Source of the DNA: Tupaia tana
Taxonomy: Eukaryota > Chordata > Mammalia > Scandentia > Tupaiidae
Length of the DNA: 64,000 nucleotides
Direction: 5' to 3'
Assembly: GCA_026018925.1 (NCBI GenBank)
Contig: JAKSZU010000018.1
Span: 8,648,320-8,712,319 of the forward strand
Below the pieces are notes generated by a model, which was not told where the DNA came from, made no database searches, and saw nothing but the letters and a program-made list of their open reading frames with translations. The translations under genes and the position numbers were made by a program. Each line of letters starts with the position of its first letter. The stretch's first letter is position 1. Shown piece by piece: positions 32,530 through 42,839 of the stretch.

Positions 32530-33600
32530 TCTGTTTCAATCAATTTCAATCATTTTCACAACAGCTTTGGCCATGCCATTCATCTTTTGCTTTTATGGTG
32601 GTGGGGGACACTAGCACCTAGCTCCCGAGGCTGCATCAGTTGTGACCCCAGTTCTGCTACTTCTGTGGCTTCAGAGCTAAAAGAGAAATTCATCTCCCAA
32701 GCTCCTATCAGTTTCTGAGCTTCTCTTCCAAGGAATATGGGGAGACTTTCCCCATGCCTGAGCCCTGGGCTTTTCTGAGCTACACCGTGAGTCTCTGCTC
32801 ATTTAGAAACTTCTAGTACCCCGGGTTTAGGCACAGCCTTTCTGCTTCCCAAATGGCACAGTGTTTTTGCTTCCCCAAATGGCACTTCTGAACCTCAAGA
32901 GCAGAATTCGATACCCTTTATTGTTTATTCTGGTATTCCAAGAGATAATTTTTCCTTTTTATTTTATTTTTTGTACCCTTTGTACATGAGGCCTGACACA
33001 CCAGGGCTCCTGTTTTTTTTGTTTTGTTTTTTGTTGTTGTTTTTTTTTTTTTTTTTTTTTTCATATCAAAGGATCCTGGGGTGAGGTTGTAGATTAATAT
33101 CCTCTGTGTGGTCTTTGCTGTCCAGACAGAAATAAAAGATCCTGTAATTAGTACATTGGGCAAGAGTATGTACCTGTGTGTGCAGGTTGTACTGCATTCT
33201 TCTAAAAAGTGTCCTCAAAGAGTGAGCTCTCTCAATGTGCTTAAGCCAGGATTTGATATACGAACAACTGAATTAGAGAACTTTTTTCAAGAACACGATT
33301 AACTGCATAAAGCAAGGGTCACTTTAGAGATTCAGCATCAAGTGCCCTATGGCTCTCTTTTTTATTCATTATCACCTCTGACCTCTTTTATTAAACCATA
33401 TGTTATATTTTCTAACTCTCCCTGGGGGCTTTTTTTTCCTCTCACACAGGATCTCAGTGTCCCTCTTTGGGGTTAGCGGCAAGGGTCACCTGAAAGCTTT
33501 GGCTCATTACCCCTCACTGTCATGTCTCCTTTCGTGAAGGAATGCAGATTATTTATTAAGTGTATGCACGCAGCTCCTGTCCAACCTCCACCTTCTGAGT
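32530..33600. other. Single-copy stretch with T-rich homopolymers
   Basis: T-rich runs with GTTTT units at 33012-33061, the longest being 22 T at 33040-33061. No gene or assignable repeat. Mixed AT-rich sequence elsewhere. Confidence 0.5.
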
Positions 33601-33629
33601 CTTCCTTCTGGGTACCCCTGGATGATCAT

Positions 33630-33735
33630 CCATCCTTCATTCTTTTCTTCTTCGTCTCTTCCTCCTCCTTGCCCTTTCTTCTTCTGTCTTCTTTCTGGTC
33701 TTTCTTCCTTCTTTTTCACCCCCCTTTCCCGTAAT
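33630..33735. repeat. Polypyrimidine tract
   Basis: About 105 bp almost wholly C and T on the plus strand (cttcttcgtctcttcctcct and similar). Such tracts can form triplex (H-DNA). The opposite strand gives lysine/glutamate-rich chance frames. Confidence 0.75.
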
Positions 33736-33739
33736 TCCT

Positions 33740-34268
33740 TCCTCTCTCTTGCTGATCTGGGGGGCACATACTAATCTCATCCTGGCTGGAGAGAGAAGAG
33801 TTGGACCAGCACGACAGTGAGTCCAGGACGAAGGGACCACTTGTCTCAGAATAAATCGAGACTCAGCAAGGAATCAACATCTGAGTCCTTGCAAACCTCC
33901 CCGCCCCACAGCTCCAGTTCTGATAGCAAGTCCTTAGAAGTGGAACTTGAGACGGTGGTTCTTGTTTCCATGATGTGAGAGAGAGAACAGGGAAGGGGCT
34001 GAACGGGAATGGAACCAGCTGGAGTCTAGCCTCAGCCTGAGTCCACAGGTGGCTCTGAGGGTGCACAGCTCCCCAGAGCTGCCCTACCTGGAGGCAAGGA
34101 GGTGCCCTTTTGTTACCCCCAGATTAGCCAAAGTCTGTAGGCTGCCCCTTAAGAGCAGGGCATAACCTGCAGCCATTTTTAGATAGGGAAAGAGGGTTAT
34201 GATGGCCAAGAGACATTCTCAAGAGAAGGGGTGATGAGCAGCTGAGGGTTGAGTGCACCAGCTGGTTT
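33740..34268. other. Single-copy non-coding stretch
   Basis: No gene or repeat recognised. Confidence 0.5.
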
Positions 34269-34284
34269 TAAATGGGATCCTGAG

Positions 34285-34494
34285 ACCAGCAGGTGGTGTG
34301 GTGGTTAAGCTGCTGGACTCCCACATGGCTGATGGCAGTTTGAGTCCTGACTTGCTTTCTCACTAGCTCTTTCTGTCTCTCTCTCACTTTTCCTCTCTCT
34401 CTCTCTGGTGAGCCCATGCACCCTGTAGCAAATTAGAGTAATAATAATAATGATAAATAAAATTAAATAAATCATTTAAAATATATAAATAAAT
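34285..34494 (+). mobile_element. Lineage SINE, short form, with TSD
   Basis: Head 'accagcaggtggtgtggtgg', B-box-like 'gtttgagtcctg', directly followed by 'acttgctttctcactagctc' with no central body; tail of TAA/TAAA units. Duplicated flanks aaatgggatcctgag (34270-34284) and aaatgagatccttag (34495-34509) differ at two bases. Confidence 0.9.
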
Positions 34495-34509
34495 AAATGA
34501 GATCCTTAG

Positions 34510-35228
34510 GAATCATCAGTCTCCTTAGCTCCCCTATAAAATGTGTGTATTACCTCAAACATCAGCTTCATTTGAAAGAATAATAATTTCTCTTTCTTTT
34601 TTATTTCAGTCAGTATTCTGCTTATTTTCATTTAGTACTTCCATTATAATCGTCTACCTTTTCCAGCTGTGTTGCAGATCAGAAAGGTACTTGTGGCTGT
34701 CTCTGGAACCTGAATGCTATTTCTATCAACCACATTCAAAGCTCCCCTGTAAGATGGGGACTTCCTGTTCATTACTTCTGTTTCTGTGTTGTCAGGAGCT
34801 TTTACTTGAAAGTTCATATGACTACGATCTGTTTTGGCCTGTAAATCACTTCTGCCTTACTTGCTCTCACTGATCCACCCCACCCCAGCTTTCTCTGACC
34901 CCTGGTCCCATCTTTGCATCACACCTGATGCTTGCTGCTTCACGTTCCAGCTGCTTCTCTGACTATACTCCTCCTTACAGGGCGAGGAGTCCACGGCCCA
35001 CTGAGACATTCCCCCCAGACCCTCCTTTCTGGAGTGTGTGCTTTAGGTCACCCAGAAACCTGGAATTCCCCCGTGTAGCCCCTTTGCCATATCAGTTCTT
35101 CCAAGAACAGGCCACAAGCAGCGTGTGCAGCCCTGGGCTGACGGGTGGCCGGAGGCTAGCTGATGTCAGGAGAGGATGTGATGGACAGAACTAGGTATGA
35201 GCCCATGCCATGGACATGTGGATGGGTG
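34510..35228. other. Single-copy stretch, possible L2 relic
   Basis: 34840-34990 has the C/T-rich texture of L2 ('cttcacgttccagctgcttc') but no decisive landmark. The 110-codon frame at 34541-34873 is leucine/serine/phenylalanine-rich without domain support. Confidence 0.4.
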
Positions 35229-35229
35229 C

Positions 35230-35496
35230 ACAGTGTCCTCCCATGTCCACCTGGAAGCTCAGAATGCAATCTCACTTGGAAATAGTTTTTGCAGAAGTAA
35301 TTAGTTCAGTTAAAATGAGATCCTACTGGGGGCTGGACAGGAGAAGCCAGAGACAGAAGCTGAAGTGATGCAGCCACAAGCCAAGCGGCATTCTGGGAGC
35401 CCCGCCCACCACCAGAAGATGAAGAGGCAAGGGAGGCCTCGCTCCTGGAGTATTCAGTGGGAGCATTGGCCCAGAACTGAGAGAAAATTAAGTTCC
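35230..35496 (+). repeat. MLT/MaLR-type LTR, 5' part, split by a SINE
   Basis: 'gaatgcaatctcacttggaa', 'gcagaagtaattagttcagt', 'aaaatgagatcctactgggg', 'agctgaagtgatgcagccac' and 'aagccaagcggcattctggg' are in the order of the same LTR family as 39.2 kb. It is interrupted by the SINE at 35497. Confidence 0.75.
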
Positions 35497-35762
35497 AGGG
35501 CCAGCCACCGGCATGGTGATTAAGGCAGCTGGATCCCACATGGTTGATGGCACAGTTGGAATTCCATTCGTGGCACTTGAGAAACACCAGGTGCATGTGC
35601 GTGCATGCCCAAAATCCTGGAAGGAGAGAGAGACGGAGAAGGGATTGTGGCATGACCACATCCCATCGGGGCTGTTTTCTCACTCTCTCTCTCTCTCTAT
35701 CCCCTTCTCTCTCTGATGAGTGCACGCATCCTCTGGCAAATTTTTTAAAAATATAAAAGAAA
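35497..35762 (+). mobile_element. Lineage SINE, long form, inside an LTR
   Basis: Head 'agggccagccaccggcatgg', body 'gcatgtgcgtgcatgcccaa', arm tctctctctctctatccc and a 'catcctctggcaaatttttt' terminus with a degenerate tail. It divides an MLT-type LTR into two collinear parts, so it is younger than that LTR. I could not identify a clear TSD. Confidence 0.87.
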
Positions 35763-35855
35763 GAAAATGAAAGGAAGTCTTGTTGTTTTAAGGCAGCCAA
35801 CCTGTGGTATTTTGTTAAGCAACCGTAGGAATCAAGCACGGCAGATACGTGAGAA
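35763..35855 (+). repeat. MLT/MaLR-type LTR, 3' part
   Basis: 'tcttgttgttttaaggcagc', then 'caacctgtggtattttgtta' and 'agcaaccgtaggaatca', is the typical LTR 3' end (tgttttaagccacccagt ttgtggtactttgtta cggcagcc). Confidence 0.78.
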
Positions 35856-38240
35856 GCCCTGCGTGGTGAGGTGCACAAGGCGGTGGAAGAATGAGATCAG
35901 ATGGCGTTGGTTCCAGCCCATCCTGCGCGTTCAGGTTTAGCTGCAGAACTCCAGAGGTTCTAAAACTGAAATCTCAGCCTGGTCTTCCAGCCTTGTGTTA
36001 ACATGTATTGCCAAGGGTAAAGGAGAAAGACTTTTTTAAGTTTCTAGTGGATTTGCAACTTTCCAACCCTAAGCTGTCCCCAAGTGTCGGGGTGAGCCTT
36101 TCTTCTCCAGGGTGCACCCAGAACTAGGTTTATTTTAAAAAGTCCTGTTCAGGGAGTGATTTCTGCTGCAAACATGCAACTGCTTTAACCTTTTCTGGAT
36201 TTTCCTAAATGTAATTTTTTCCCTTCTCGAAGATAGCTGAAAATCACTTCTGGTTAGTAGGGCAGCTTATCAGCAGATGGTCTTCCTGTTTCCTTAGCGA
36301 CCTGTGGCCTCACATCGCCGTCAGAACAACTTCGCCGCTGGAGCCCGTGACGAGGTGGCAGAACCTGGCTTCAGATCTAAGTGCTAAGAATGCCACCACT
36401 GCCCCCAACTGTGTCCTGGGCGAGCCCCGGGTTTATAACTTTTTCCAAATCAGTGTAATTCAGACCTTCACCTTTTTATGAAGAACAAGCTGGAATTCCC
36501 CCAAGCCGTCAAATGCCCTACCAAAGCTCTGGAGTAGTTTTTTAAAATGACACTAATAAGCAGGTTATTTCTAAAGGAGAAGAAGAAAGCCTTGTGAGAT
36601 GAAGCTCAGTTCTCAAAGGAAGCTCAAGGCTGAGGCCTAAGAGGACCCCTGTGCTGGGCACCGTGGTATGAGGGGAACAGAGGCCCTCCTGGGGTTCAGT
36701 ATAGTCAGGTATGAGCCACCCACTGGGGGTCAGCCCTCCAAGGTCCCTCTCTCCAGTCCCGTTGCTCTGTGGCCTAGGGATCCACGCAGGAGGATAACTG
36801 GAGCCTGTCTCAGCCTGAGCTCTCCTCTTCTTCCTCGGTCCCACTCCCAAGCCCCTCAGCTGCTCAGAAAGCAAGTCCACAGGAGTGATCATGGAGACTC
36901 CTGGGATGGAATGGTGCCCAGAGAGACTAGCCTTTGCAAGTTCCTTCATGGAGCTGAAAGCCCTTCACCACCTTCAGCCCTGTTTCCTCCTACTCCAGGG
37001 TGGTACTGCTCACATCTCACTTCCCAAAAGACCTCGCGAGGCTCCAGGGGGCCACTGTGTCAGTCAGAAATAAAAGGAGAGGTGACTAGGAGCCCCCCAG
37101 GTGGGCATCTGTGGAGTTGGTTGGTGAAGAGAGGTGGAGGCAGGGAGGGATGAGCCATAGTCTACCATCTCCTATGAGTGTGAACAGGGAGACATGACCT
37201 GGCCCAGCTAAACCACTGCCTCTTGTCTATACCAGTTCTGGATGAGGTGGAGCTGAGAACTGGATGACGAAACAGATCCAGCAGGTCCACATAGTCCCCA
37301 GAAATAGGAAGCACCCTGTATACACATATCTGGGGGTGGTGTACAACTCAGAGTTCCGCCTTCTTCCTGCCCCAGCCTGCAGTTTCTCATGGCTCCTTCC
37401 TCAGGTGGAGGTGCAGGACCTATTTCCATAGTAACAGACAGGTTGAGTAGGCTGGTCCTTTGCCTGACATCCAGGACTAGGCCGGGACAGACACTTGGGG
37501 TAGCAGGCAGGAAGCCAGGGAGCCCCTTCCTGCCCCACTAGTAGGGCGGGCCTTTGTTTGAGTAGCTCTACAGGCTTCCTGACTACGCAAATCACACTGA
37601 GTGTGAGGCCTGGTTTCTGAAACTGTTTATCCCTTCTACCCACGAAACCCTGAATCCGTCACTCGATGCGGCTACCAACAGCCCTTGTGCTTTAAGATGC
37701 AGAAAAGGTGTACTTCAAGCAGACATCTTCTTTCCCAAAGCTCAGTCTGAAACTCAAGGGCCTCTTAGTTCTGAACGCAAGAGACAGAATGATGCCAGGT
37801 GAAGAAACAAGTGGGTGGGAAAGCAAGTTGGAGGATTTGTCAAAAAAAAAAAAAAAGAAAAACTTGGAAAAAGATTTTGTTTGTTTCTTTCTTTTTCCTC
37901 TGTCTACCAGCAAGGCACAAGGATTTGAGTTCTGAAAGGAAGATGGCATTGACTTTTAAAACTGCAGTTTTTAAGCATGGATGTGTTTTCATTCAAGTGA
38001 CTGAAAAGTCATAAACATGCAACTAAAGGTTGCTGAAGATTCACTTTCCCCTTGAAAGGTCACCATCAAACCTGCCACTCTCAGGCAAGAGATGGCTGTC
38101 CCGGTCCCTCCATTTCTCAAGAGCTACTGTCTCTAAATGTTCAGTGGGCAGAGACCTGAATAACTCAATCTATTCCTGATTAGACTGGTGAAAGGGAACA
38201 AAGGAAACTTCTATTCACTTAGTGCAGCATTTTCCTACGT
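35856..38240. other. Mostly single-copy non-coding stretch
   Basis: No gene supported. 36230-36360 has retained CpGs ('acaacttcgccgctggagcc') and may be constrained. An A13 run is at 37844-37856. Two frames of 135 and 161 codons on opposite strands at 36542-37153 overlap and have no recognisable domain. The remainder shows nothing. Confidence 0.4.
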
Positions 38241-38249
38241 TTGCAGGAT

Positions 38250-38385
38250 CAGGCAAGACCCAGAGCCCCCATTAAAATGCATATTTCCAGGCCTTCTCTT
38301 CCAGAGATTTCAATTTAATAGCTTTGGGTCAGGCATGGGAACCTGCATTCTTAACCGCCTCCCACCATTTGCAGATCCCAAGTGT
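38250..38385. repeat. MER5-like hAT relic
   Basis: 'cattaaaatgcatatttcca', 'ccagagatttcaatttaata', 'gctttgggtcaggcatggga' and 'acctgcattcttaaccgcct' follow the MER5A order. Confidence 0.65.
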
Positions 38386-38523
38386 ACTGTTTCCAGGACT
38401 ACATTGCAAGAGGCACAGACGCAGGGTCTCGAAGGGACAGCACACCATGAAATGCCTCTTCTAGCTTCTATATTACCAGTTCATGTGACTGTCATATTTG
38501 TAAGTATGCAAAACCTCTGCTAT

Positions 38524-38762
38524 GGGACCAGCAGTTAGCGTAATGGCTATGTTGCTGGACTCCCATGTAGTTGACCGCGGTTTGAGTCCCGGACCTAGTG
38601 GCTTAAACTCACACACCAGGCGTGTGTGCATGTGTACCCAAGATCCCAAGAGGAGAATGGAGGAGAAGGGATTGTGGCGTGGCCACCCTCCTGGGGGGTG
38701 ATTTCTCACTTTCTGTCTCTCTGTCTCTCTCTGTCTTTCTGGTAAGCGCACGTACCTTATAG

Positions 38763-38795
<33 letters not shown>

Positions 38796-38812
38796 GCAAA
38801 CAAAACCTCTCC
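38524..38812 (+). mobile_element. Young lineage SINE, long form
   Basis: Head 'gggaccagcagttagcgtaa' carries an exact A box (tagcgtaatgg) like the 8.9 kb copy, with B-box-like ggtttgagtcc (one change). Body, arm and a 30-nt A-run (38762-38791) follow, then 'caaacaaaacctctcc'. Flanks aaaacctctgctat (38510-38523) and aaaagctctgctac (38813-38826) match at 12 of 14. Confidence 0.92.
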
Positions 38813-38829
38813 AAAAGCTCTGCTACAAG

Positions 38830-38950
38830 AAAAATGTCTCTAATTTTACAGATGGAGAAACTGAGGTTCAGAGGGATTGGGTAACTCCCCGGTCACATAT
38901 GAGGAAGGAATATATTTTGCTAGTGTTGGCGCGATTCCAAAAGCCACTTA
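38830..38950 (-). repeat. MIR-like fragment, reverse
   Basis: 'aattttacagatggagaaac', then 'tgaggttcagagggattggg' and 'taactccccggtcacatatg', matches the reverse MIR core well. Confidence 0.68.
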
Positions 38951-38984
38951 CTACTTCGTCTCCTTCACAAATACATAGGAGGCT

Positions 38985-39075
38985 TTGTTTCCTCATCTAT
39001 TCATACATACAAAATATAATAGTATTAGTCTCAGAGGGTTAAATAAGATGATAGGTCTAGCGATATGAAATCACT
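38985..39075 (+). repeat. MIR-like fragment
   Basis: 'tttgtttcctcatctattca', then 'ttagtctcagagggttaaat' and 'aagatgataggtctagcgat', follow the MIR 3' portion. Confidence 0.55.
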
Positions 39076-39189
39076 GACATTCAACCATTTACAACCTCCC
39101 AAAATAGCCATTTCATACGACTTGACCTCATAATTGTAAAGTGCTTGATACGTTCCCTGAAGCAAAGTTATAGCTCAAGAAATATCAAG

Positions 39190-39655
39190 CATTTATTAGA
39201 AGCTGTTGTGGATACAATTGTGTACCCCCAAAAGCTGTGTTGACATCCCAGATCCTGATACTGATCATTTGGAAAGAGAGTTTGTGCAGATATAACCAGG
39301 GGAAGAGGAGGTCCTACTGGGTTAGGGTGGGTCCTAGATCCGAAGACTGATGGCCTGATATGTAAGGACGGAGATTCACGTACAGAAGTACACAGAAGGG
39401 AGAGTGCCACGTGAAGGTGGAGGCAGACACCCACACTGATGCGGCCATAAGCCAAGGCCCGCCAAGGCCCAAAGATTGCCGAGCAGCACCAGCAGCTGGA
39501 AGGGGCAGGGAAAGACCTTCCCTGGAGGCTTCAGAGGAGGCGTGGCCCTGCAGACGCCTCGGTTGTAGACATCTGGCCTCCAGAACTGAGAGATGACATA
39601 TCCCTATTGTTTTAGGCCTGGTTTGTGGTAATGTTAGGACCACCCTCGGGAACGA
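39190..39655 (+). repeat. MLT/MaLR-type LTR
   Basis: Landmarks in order: 'gctgttgtggatacaattgt', 'gtaccccc', 'ttgtgcagatataaccaggg', 'gtcctactgggttagggtgg', 'gtgccacgtgaaggtggagg', 'aagccaaggcccgccaaggc', 'catctggcctccagaactga', 'ctattgttttaggcctggtt' and 'tgtggtaatgtt'. It is a nearly full-length solitary LTR with no internal genes. It is the best preserved member of the family seen at 21.3 and 35.2 kb. Confidence 0.8.
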
Positions 39656-39659
39656 ACAC

Positions 39660-40440
39660 TCACACTTTATCCCTCTCGTGCTGTGTCGCCATCGCTGTGG
39701 CCACCCTGACCATCATCACAAAGAGCGTAAGGGTTGGCACAACGGTCAGACCACAGACAGTGACCTCTGTGGACAGCGGCGGCTGATGTTGGAGTCGCTC
39801 AGGCCCAGCCGCGTCCTCTCCTCAGACGCACACCACACAGGCGGGTTTGCTTTCCACCCAGATTTTGAGAGGATTCTTTTGTGGTACGAGCACGTCTGTG
39901 CTTTTCAATGCATTCCCAGGCGCCCTCTGGCTTGGGTAATGCAGGCTTCTCCCCAGGGAAATGTTTTAAGAGACAGAAAGACGGAAAAATGGTGGCCGCA
40001 GAATGCTGGGTAAACATTAGCTCCTTTCATAACCTTCCTTTCTTGGATGACAAGTCTGTGGCGGGGCCCCCAAATCCCAAGGAGGCCTGCTTTAAACATT
40101 CGTTTGGATCAGTCTAAATAAAGGGTCACGTCCCTGAATACAGTGTTCAGATAGGACTCACAGGCTGGCACTGAATTCCAGAGTGGAGTCTGTGGCCCGT
40201 TCAACTTCATCTTTCATTCACTACCAGATTTCCATGACCGTATTTCCATTTTTGCACAGAAGAGGTACTTCACTGTGGGTTCCCTTTTACCTCTCCCCAC
40301 CCAACAGAAATGGAAATAAAATCACAATGCTGTCCGTTCTGTTGGTTTGGTGACCCTGTTTTCTCAATAAGAAAAGCAAAAGAGTGGCCATGATTGAGAA
40401 GGGGCAGAATATTTAAAATCTGGATTGTCGAGACAATGCA
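39660..40440. other. Single-copy non-coding stretch
   Basis: 39660-40000 is relatively CpG-retaining ('ggcggctgatgttggagtcg', 'cagccgcgtcctctcctcag'). The 111-codon frame there has no domain. No repeat assigned. Confidence 0.45.
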
Positions 40441-40444
40441 TTTA

Positions 40445-40600
40445 TGAGGGTACATTCTGGAAGCAATCTGAGTTTCAATCCCATCTCCTTGTTAGATCTG
40501 TGAGCTTGGGCAAGTCACTTTATCTGCTTGTGTCTCAGTTCACTCAGCTTTTTGAAGTCAATACTATTAAATCACTCCCATTTTATAGGTGTGAGTTTTC
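40445..40600 (+). repeat. MIR-like element
   Basis: 'gagtttcaatcccatctcct', 'gatctgtgagcttgggcaag', 'tcactttatctgcttgtgtc' and 'tcagttcactcagctttttg' match MIR in order; the gggcaagtcactt core is intact. Confidence 0.72.
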
Positions 40601-40689
40601 AGTGAAAAACATGAACAAAAAGAGTTTGTCAAAAAGACAGTCATGTAAGTTCTCAAAAAATACGAACTGGTACTTTAAAAATATTTATT

Positions 40690-40946
40690 TGTTTATTTGA
40701 AGAGATTTTTGCCTTAGGGTGTGTGCACTCGCTGGAGAGAGAGACAGAGACAGTGAGAGGAAAGTGAGAAACCACTCTTTGGGGGGATGGCCACATCACA
40801 ATCCTCTTCCATTCTCCTCTGGGATCTTGGGCAGGCATGCACACATGGCTGGTGTGTTCTTTTCAAACCACCATGTTTGGGTCTCAAACCATGGCTGGCC
40901 ATGTGCAAATCCAGTGATATAACTGCTACGCCACCTACTGGCCCCT
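40690..40946 (-). mobile_element. Lineage SINE, long form, reverse
   Basis: 'agagatttttgccttagggt', arm, 'gatcttgggcaggcatgcac', diverged B-box region and 'ctactggcccc' head end. No convincing TSD. Confidence 0.85.
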
Positions 40947-40969
40947 GGTCCTTTTTTTTTTCCTTCAAA

Positions 40970-42730
40970 TTCTAGAAAGGAAGGCCTTTATTTTGTCCAT
41001 TCTATATCAGACATTTGACATCAGGGTTGCTGCCTGTGCAGTAGACATTCTGTTATAGCACAGAGGGTTTAAGCAAAATATTCCAAGTCACATAGCCACT
41101 AATCTCAGAGATGTGAATTTAAGCCTGATTTAGTCCCACAGTCCCTATCTTTGCCTCTGTATCATGTTGGACCGTCCAAAATATTTGACTCAAAATGAAG
41201 TCCCCTCTCTCTCACATGAAGATGACCCATGGCTTTGACCCTTCGGACTGAGCCTTACAAGGAGGCTTGGCAGAGAGCGGGGGTGCTAGTGGCACGGACA
41301 GCTCTCTGCAGCCTCAGCTCAGTCCCCTGAGCTCTGTTTCCCTGGGCTCCAGAACTGACCTATGTGAGTCTGGACTGTGGTCACTGGGGGCTCCTCTCTT
41401 TATGGAATCAGGGGTGGCCAGGGAGCAGTTATGTTGGGGTAGTTAGTTCAGGGACATAGTTGGGTGAGAATAATGAATGGATGTTTATGAATGAATGAGT
41501 GAATGAGTGAATGGATTTACTCGGAATAGTGGCCCGTGCTGTGCTTTGGAGGGCTTCCCTAAAGGCAGTCACCTTTCCCAGGTCCACCTCAAACCTCAAG
41601 ACGCTCAGAGATGGGTGTGACCATGTGGTCACGAATGAAAGTTGTCCTACTTCGGGCCTCGGCATGCAGCAGCACTGTGCTCTGGTTCTTAGTGAATCGG
41701 CATGCAGAGATCAAAGTCCCTACCGCCCCTCCACTGAGGCCTTTGGCAGCAGGGACCACGCACAGGGCCACTGGGGGGCAGGTGGCACAGAAGCCAGAAG
41801 ACACTCCCCGACCCGAATCTGGGACTCTTGGGCCCGGACTAAAGGGGGCTTAGGTTTCTGCACTTTTCATGTGGTGGCTTTCAAAATCGGAATCCACTTG
41901 AAGTGGTTTGGGTTTTTCTCTTCCCCGCCTGGTGTTTGCTGTAGAGAAACACCTTCAAACGCAGACAGCACGGCTCAACGCTCCTGTCACGGAGCGCGTT
42001 CTGAGGAACCAGGGAGGCCACATCAAGGTGAACGTTCTCATCAGAGACGCCCCGGTTGGGCCCCGCCTGTAGCTCACTCTTAGCAAAGGTTTTCTTTTAC
42101 CCCCATTTGCACTCCCACCCCCTGCACTGGTTCACACGTGCTGGTCTCTGGGAAAACAAGCCACCCTTGTTTCTCTGAAAGGACCTATTTGGAGAATTTG
42201 GAGCCCACACTGGGGTTGGGGCGGGGGGATCCCTGCTGGATCCTGCTGGATTCGTATTCTGTGTGGACCCCTACTTTGCTCTTTGAGTCTATGAGGGAGG
42301 TGGGTTGTTGGGGGCGGTCCACTCGGCAACTTCAGGTAGCAGCTCCCTCCGCCACACCTCCCAGGCATTGCTGAACACCTTTTATTTTTCCAGGCCTTCC
42401 GCCAAAATCCTTATTTCCTTGTTTATACCATGTTTGAAAGAAAATGTTTAGTCCCATTGACCAAGGAAGGCAGAAGGCTGGGTAGATGTCCCAAGTCATA
42501 GCCTCCCGAGATGTCAGCTTCTGCTCTAGTTCACGCTTTAGAACGACTTCCTCACCTTCCCTTAGATATGTGTGCATTGATAGTTCTTTAGTGATCTCAG
42601 CAATCAGTCTTTGTCAATATCAACAGGCCTGCATGTGGGAAGAACACAAACAATCGAGGCCTCATGGACATTCATTTAATGCTTTAATTACCCAGAGGCA
42701 GTGACTGCTTACACGTGGGTAATTAAAGAA
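40970..42730. other. Mostly single-copy non-coding stretch
   Basis: 41470-41515 holds a (GAAT)n-like patch (atgaatgaatgagtgaatga) that may be an L2 tail. The 190-codon plus frame at 41511-42083 has no domain, and opposite-strand frames cover much of it. No gene supported. Confidence 0.4.
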
Positions 42731-42734
42731 AGCC

Positions 42735-42832
42735 AGGAACTTTGCAAAGTGCATAGTTGAACCTCTTTATTTTACAGCTAAAGGAATGTATCCCAAAAGG
42801 TTTGTCTAACTTACCAGAGGTTGCTGCATACT
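42735..42832 (-). repeat. MIR-like fragment, reverse
   Basis: 'acctctttattttacagcta', then 'aaggaatgtatcccaaaagg' and 'tttgtctaacttaccagagg', is a diverged reverse MIR core. Confidence 0.5.
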
Positions 42833-42839
42833 TCCCTGT

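Noticed and set aside
35306-35878. 190-codon minus-strand open frame
   Set aside because: Lies entirely within an LTR and the SINE nested in it.
39190-39655. Endogenous retrovirus with coding capacity
   Set aside because: Only a solitary LTR is present; there are no internal gag, pol or env-like frames next to any LTR in the window.
41511-42083. 190-codon plus-strand open frame
   Set aside because: No recognised domain; opposite-strand frames overlap it; no splice-site context.
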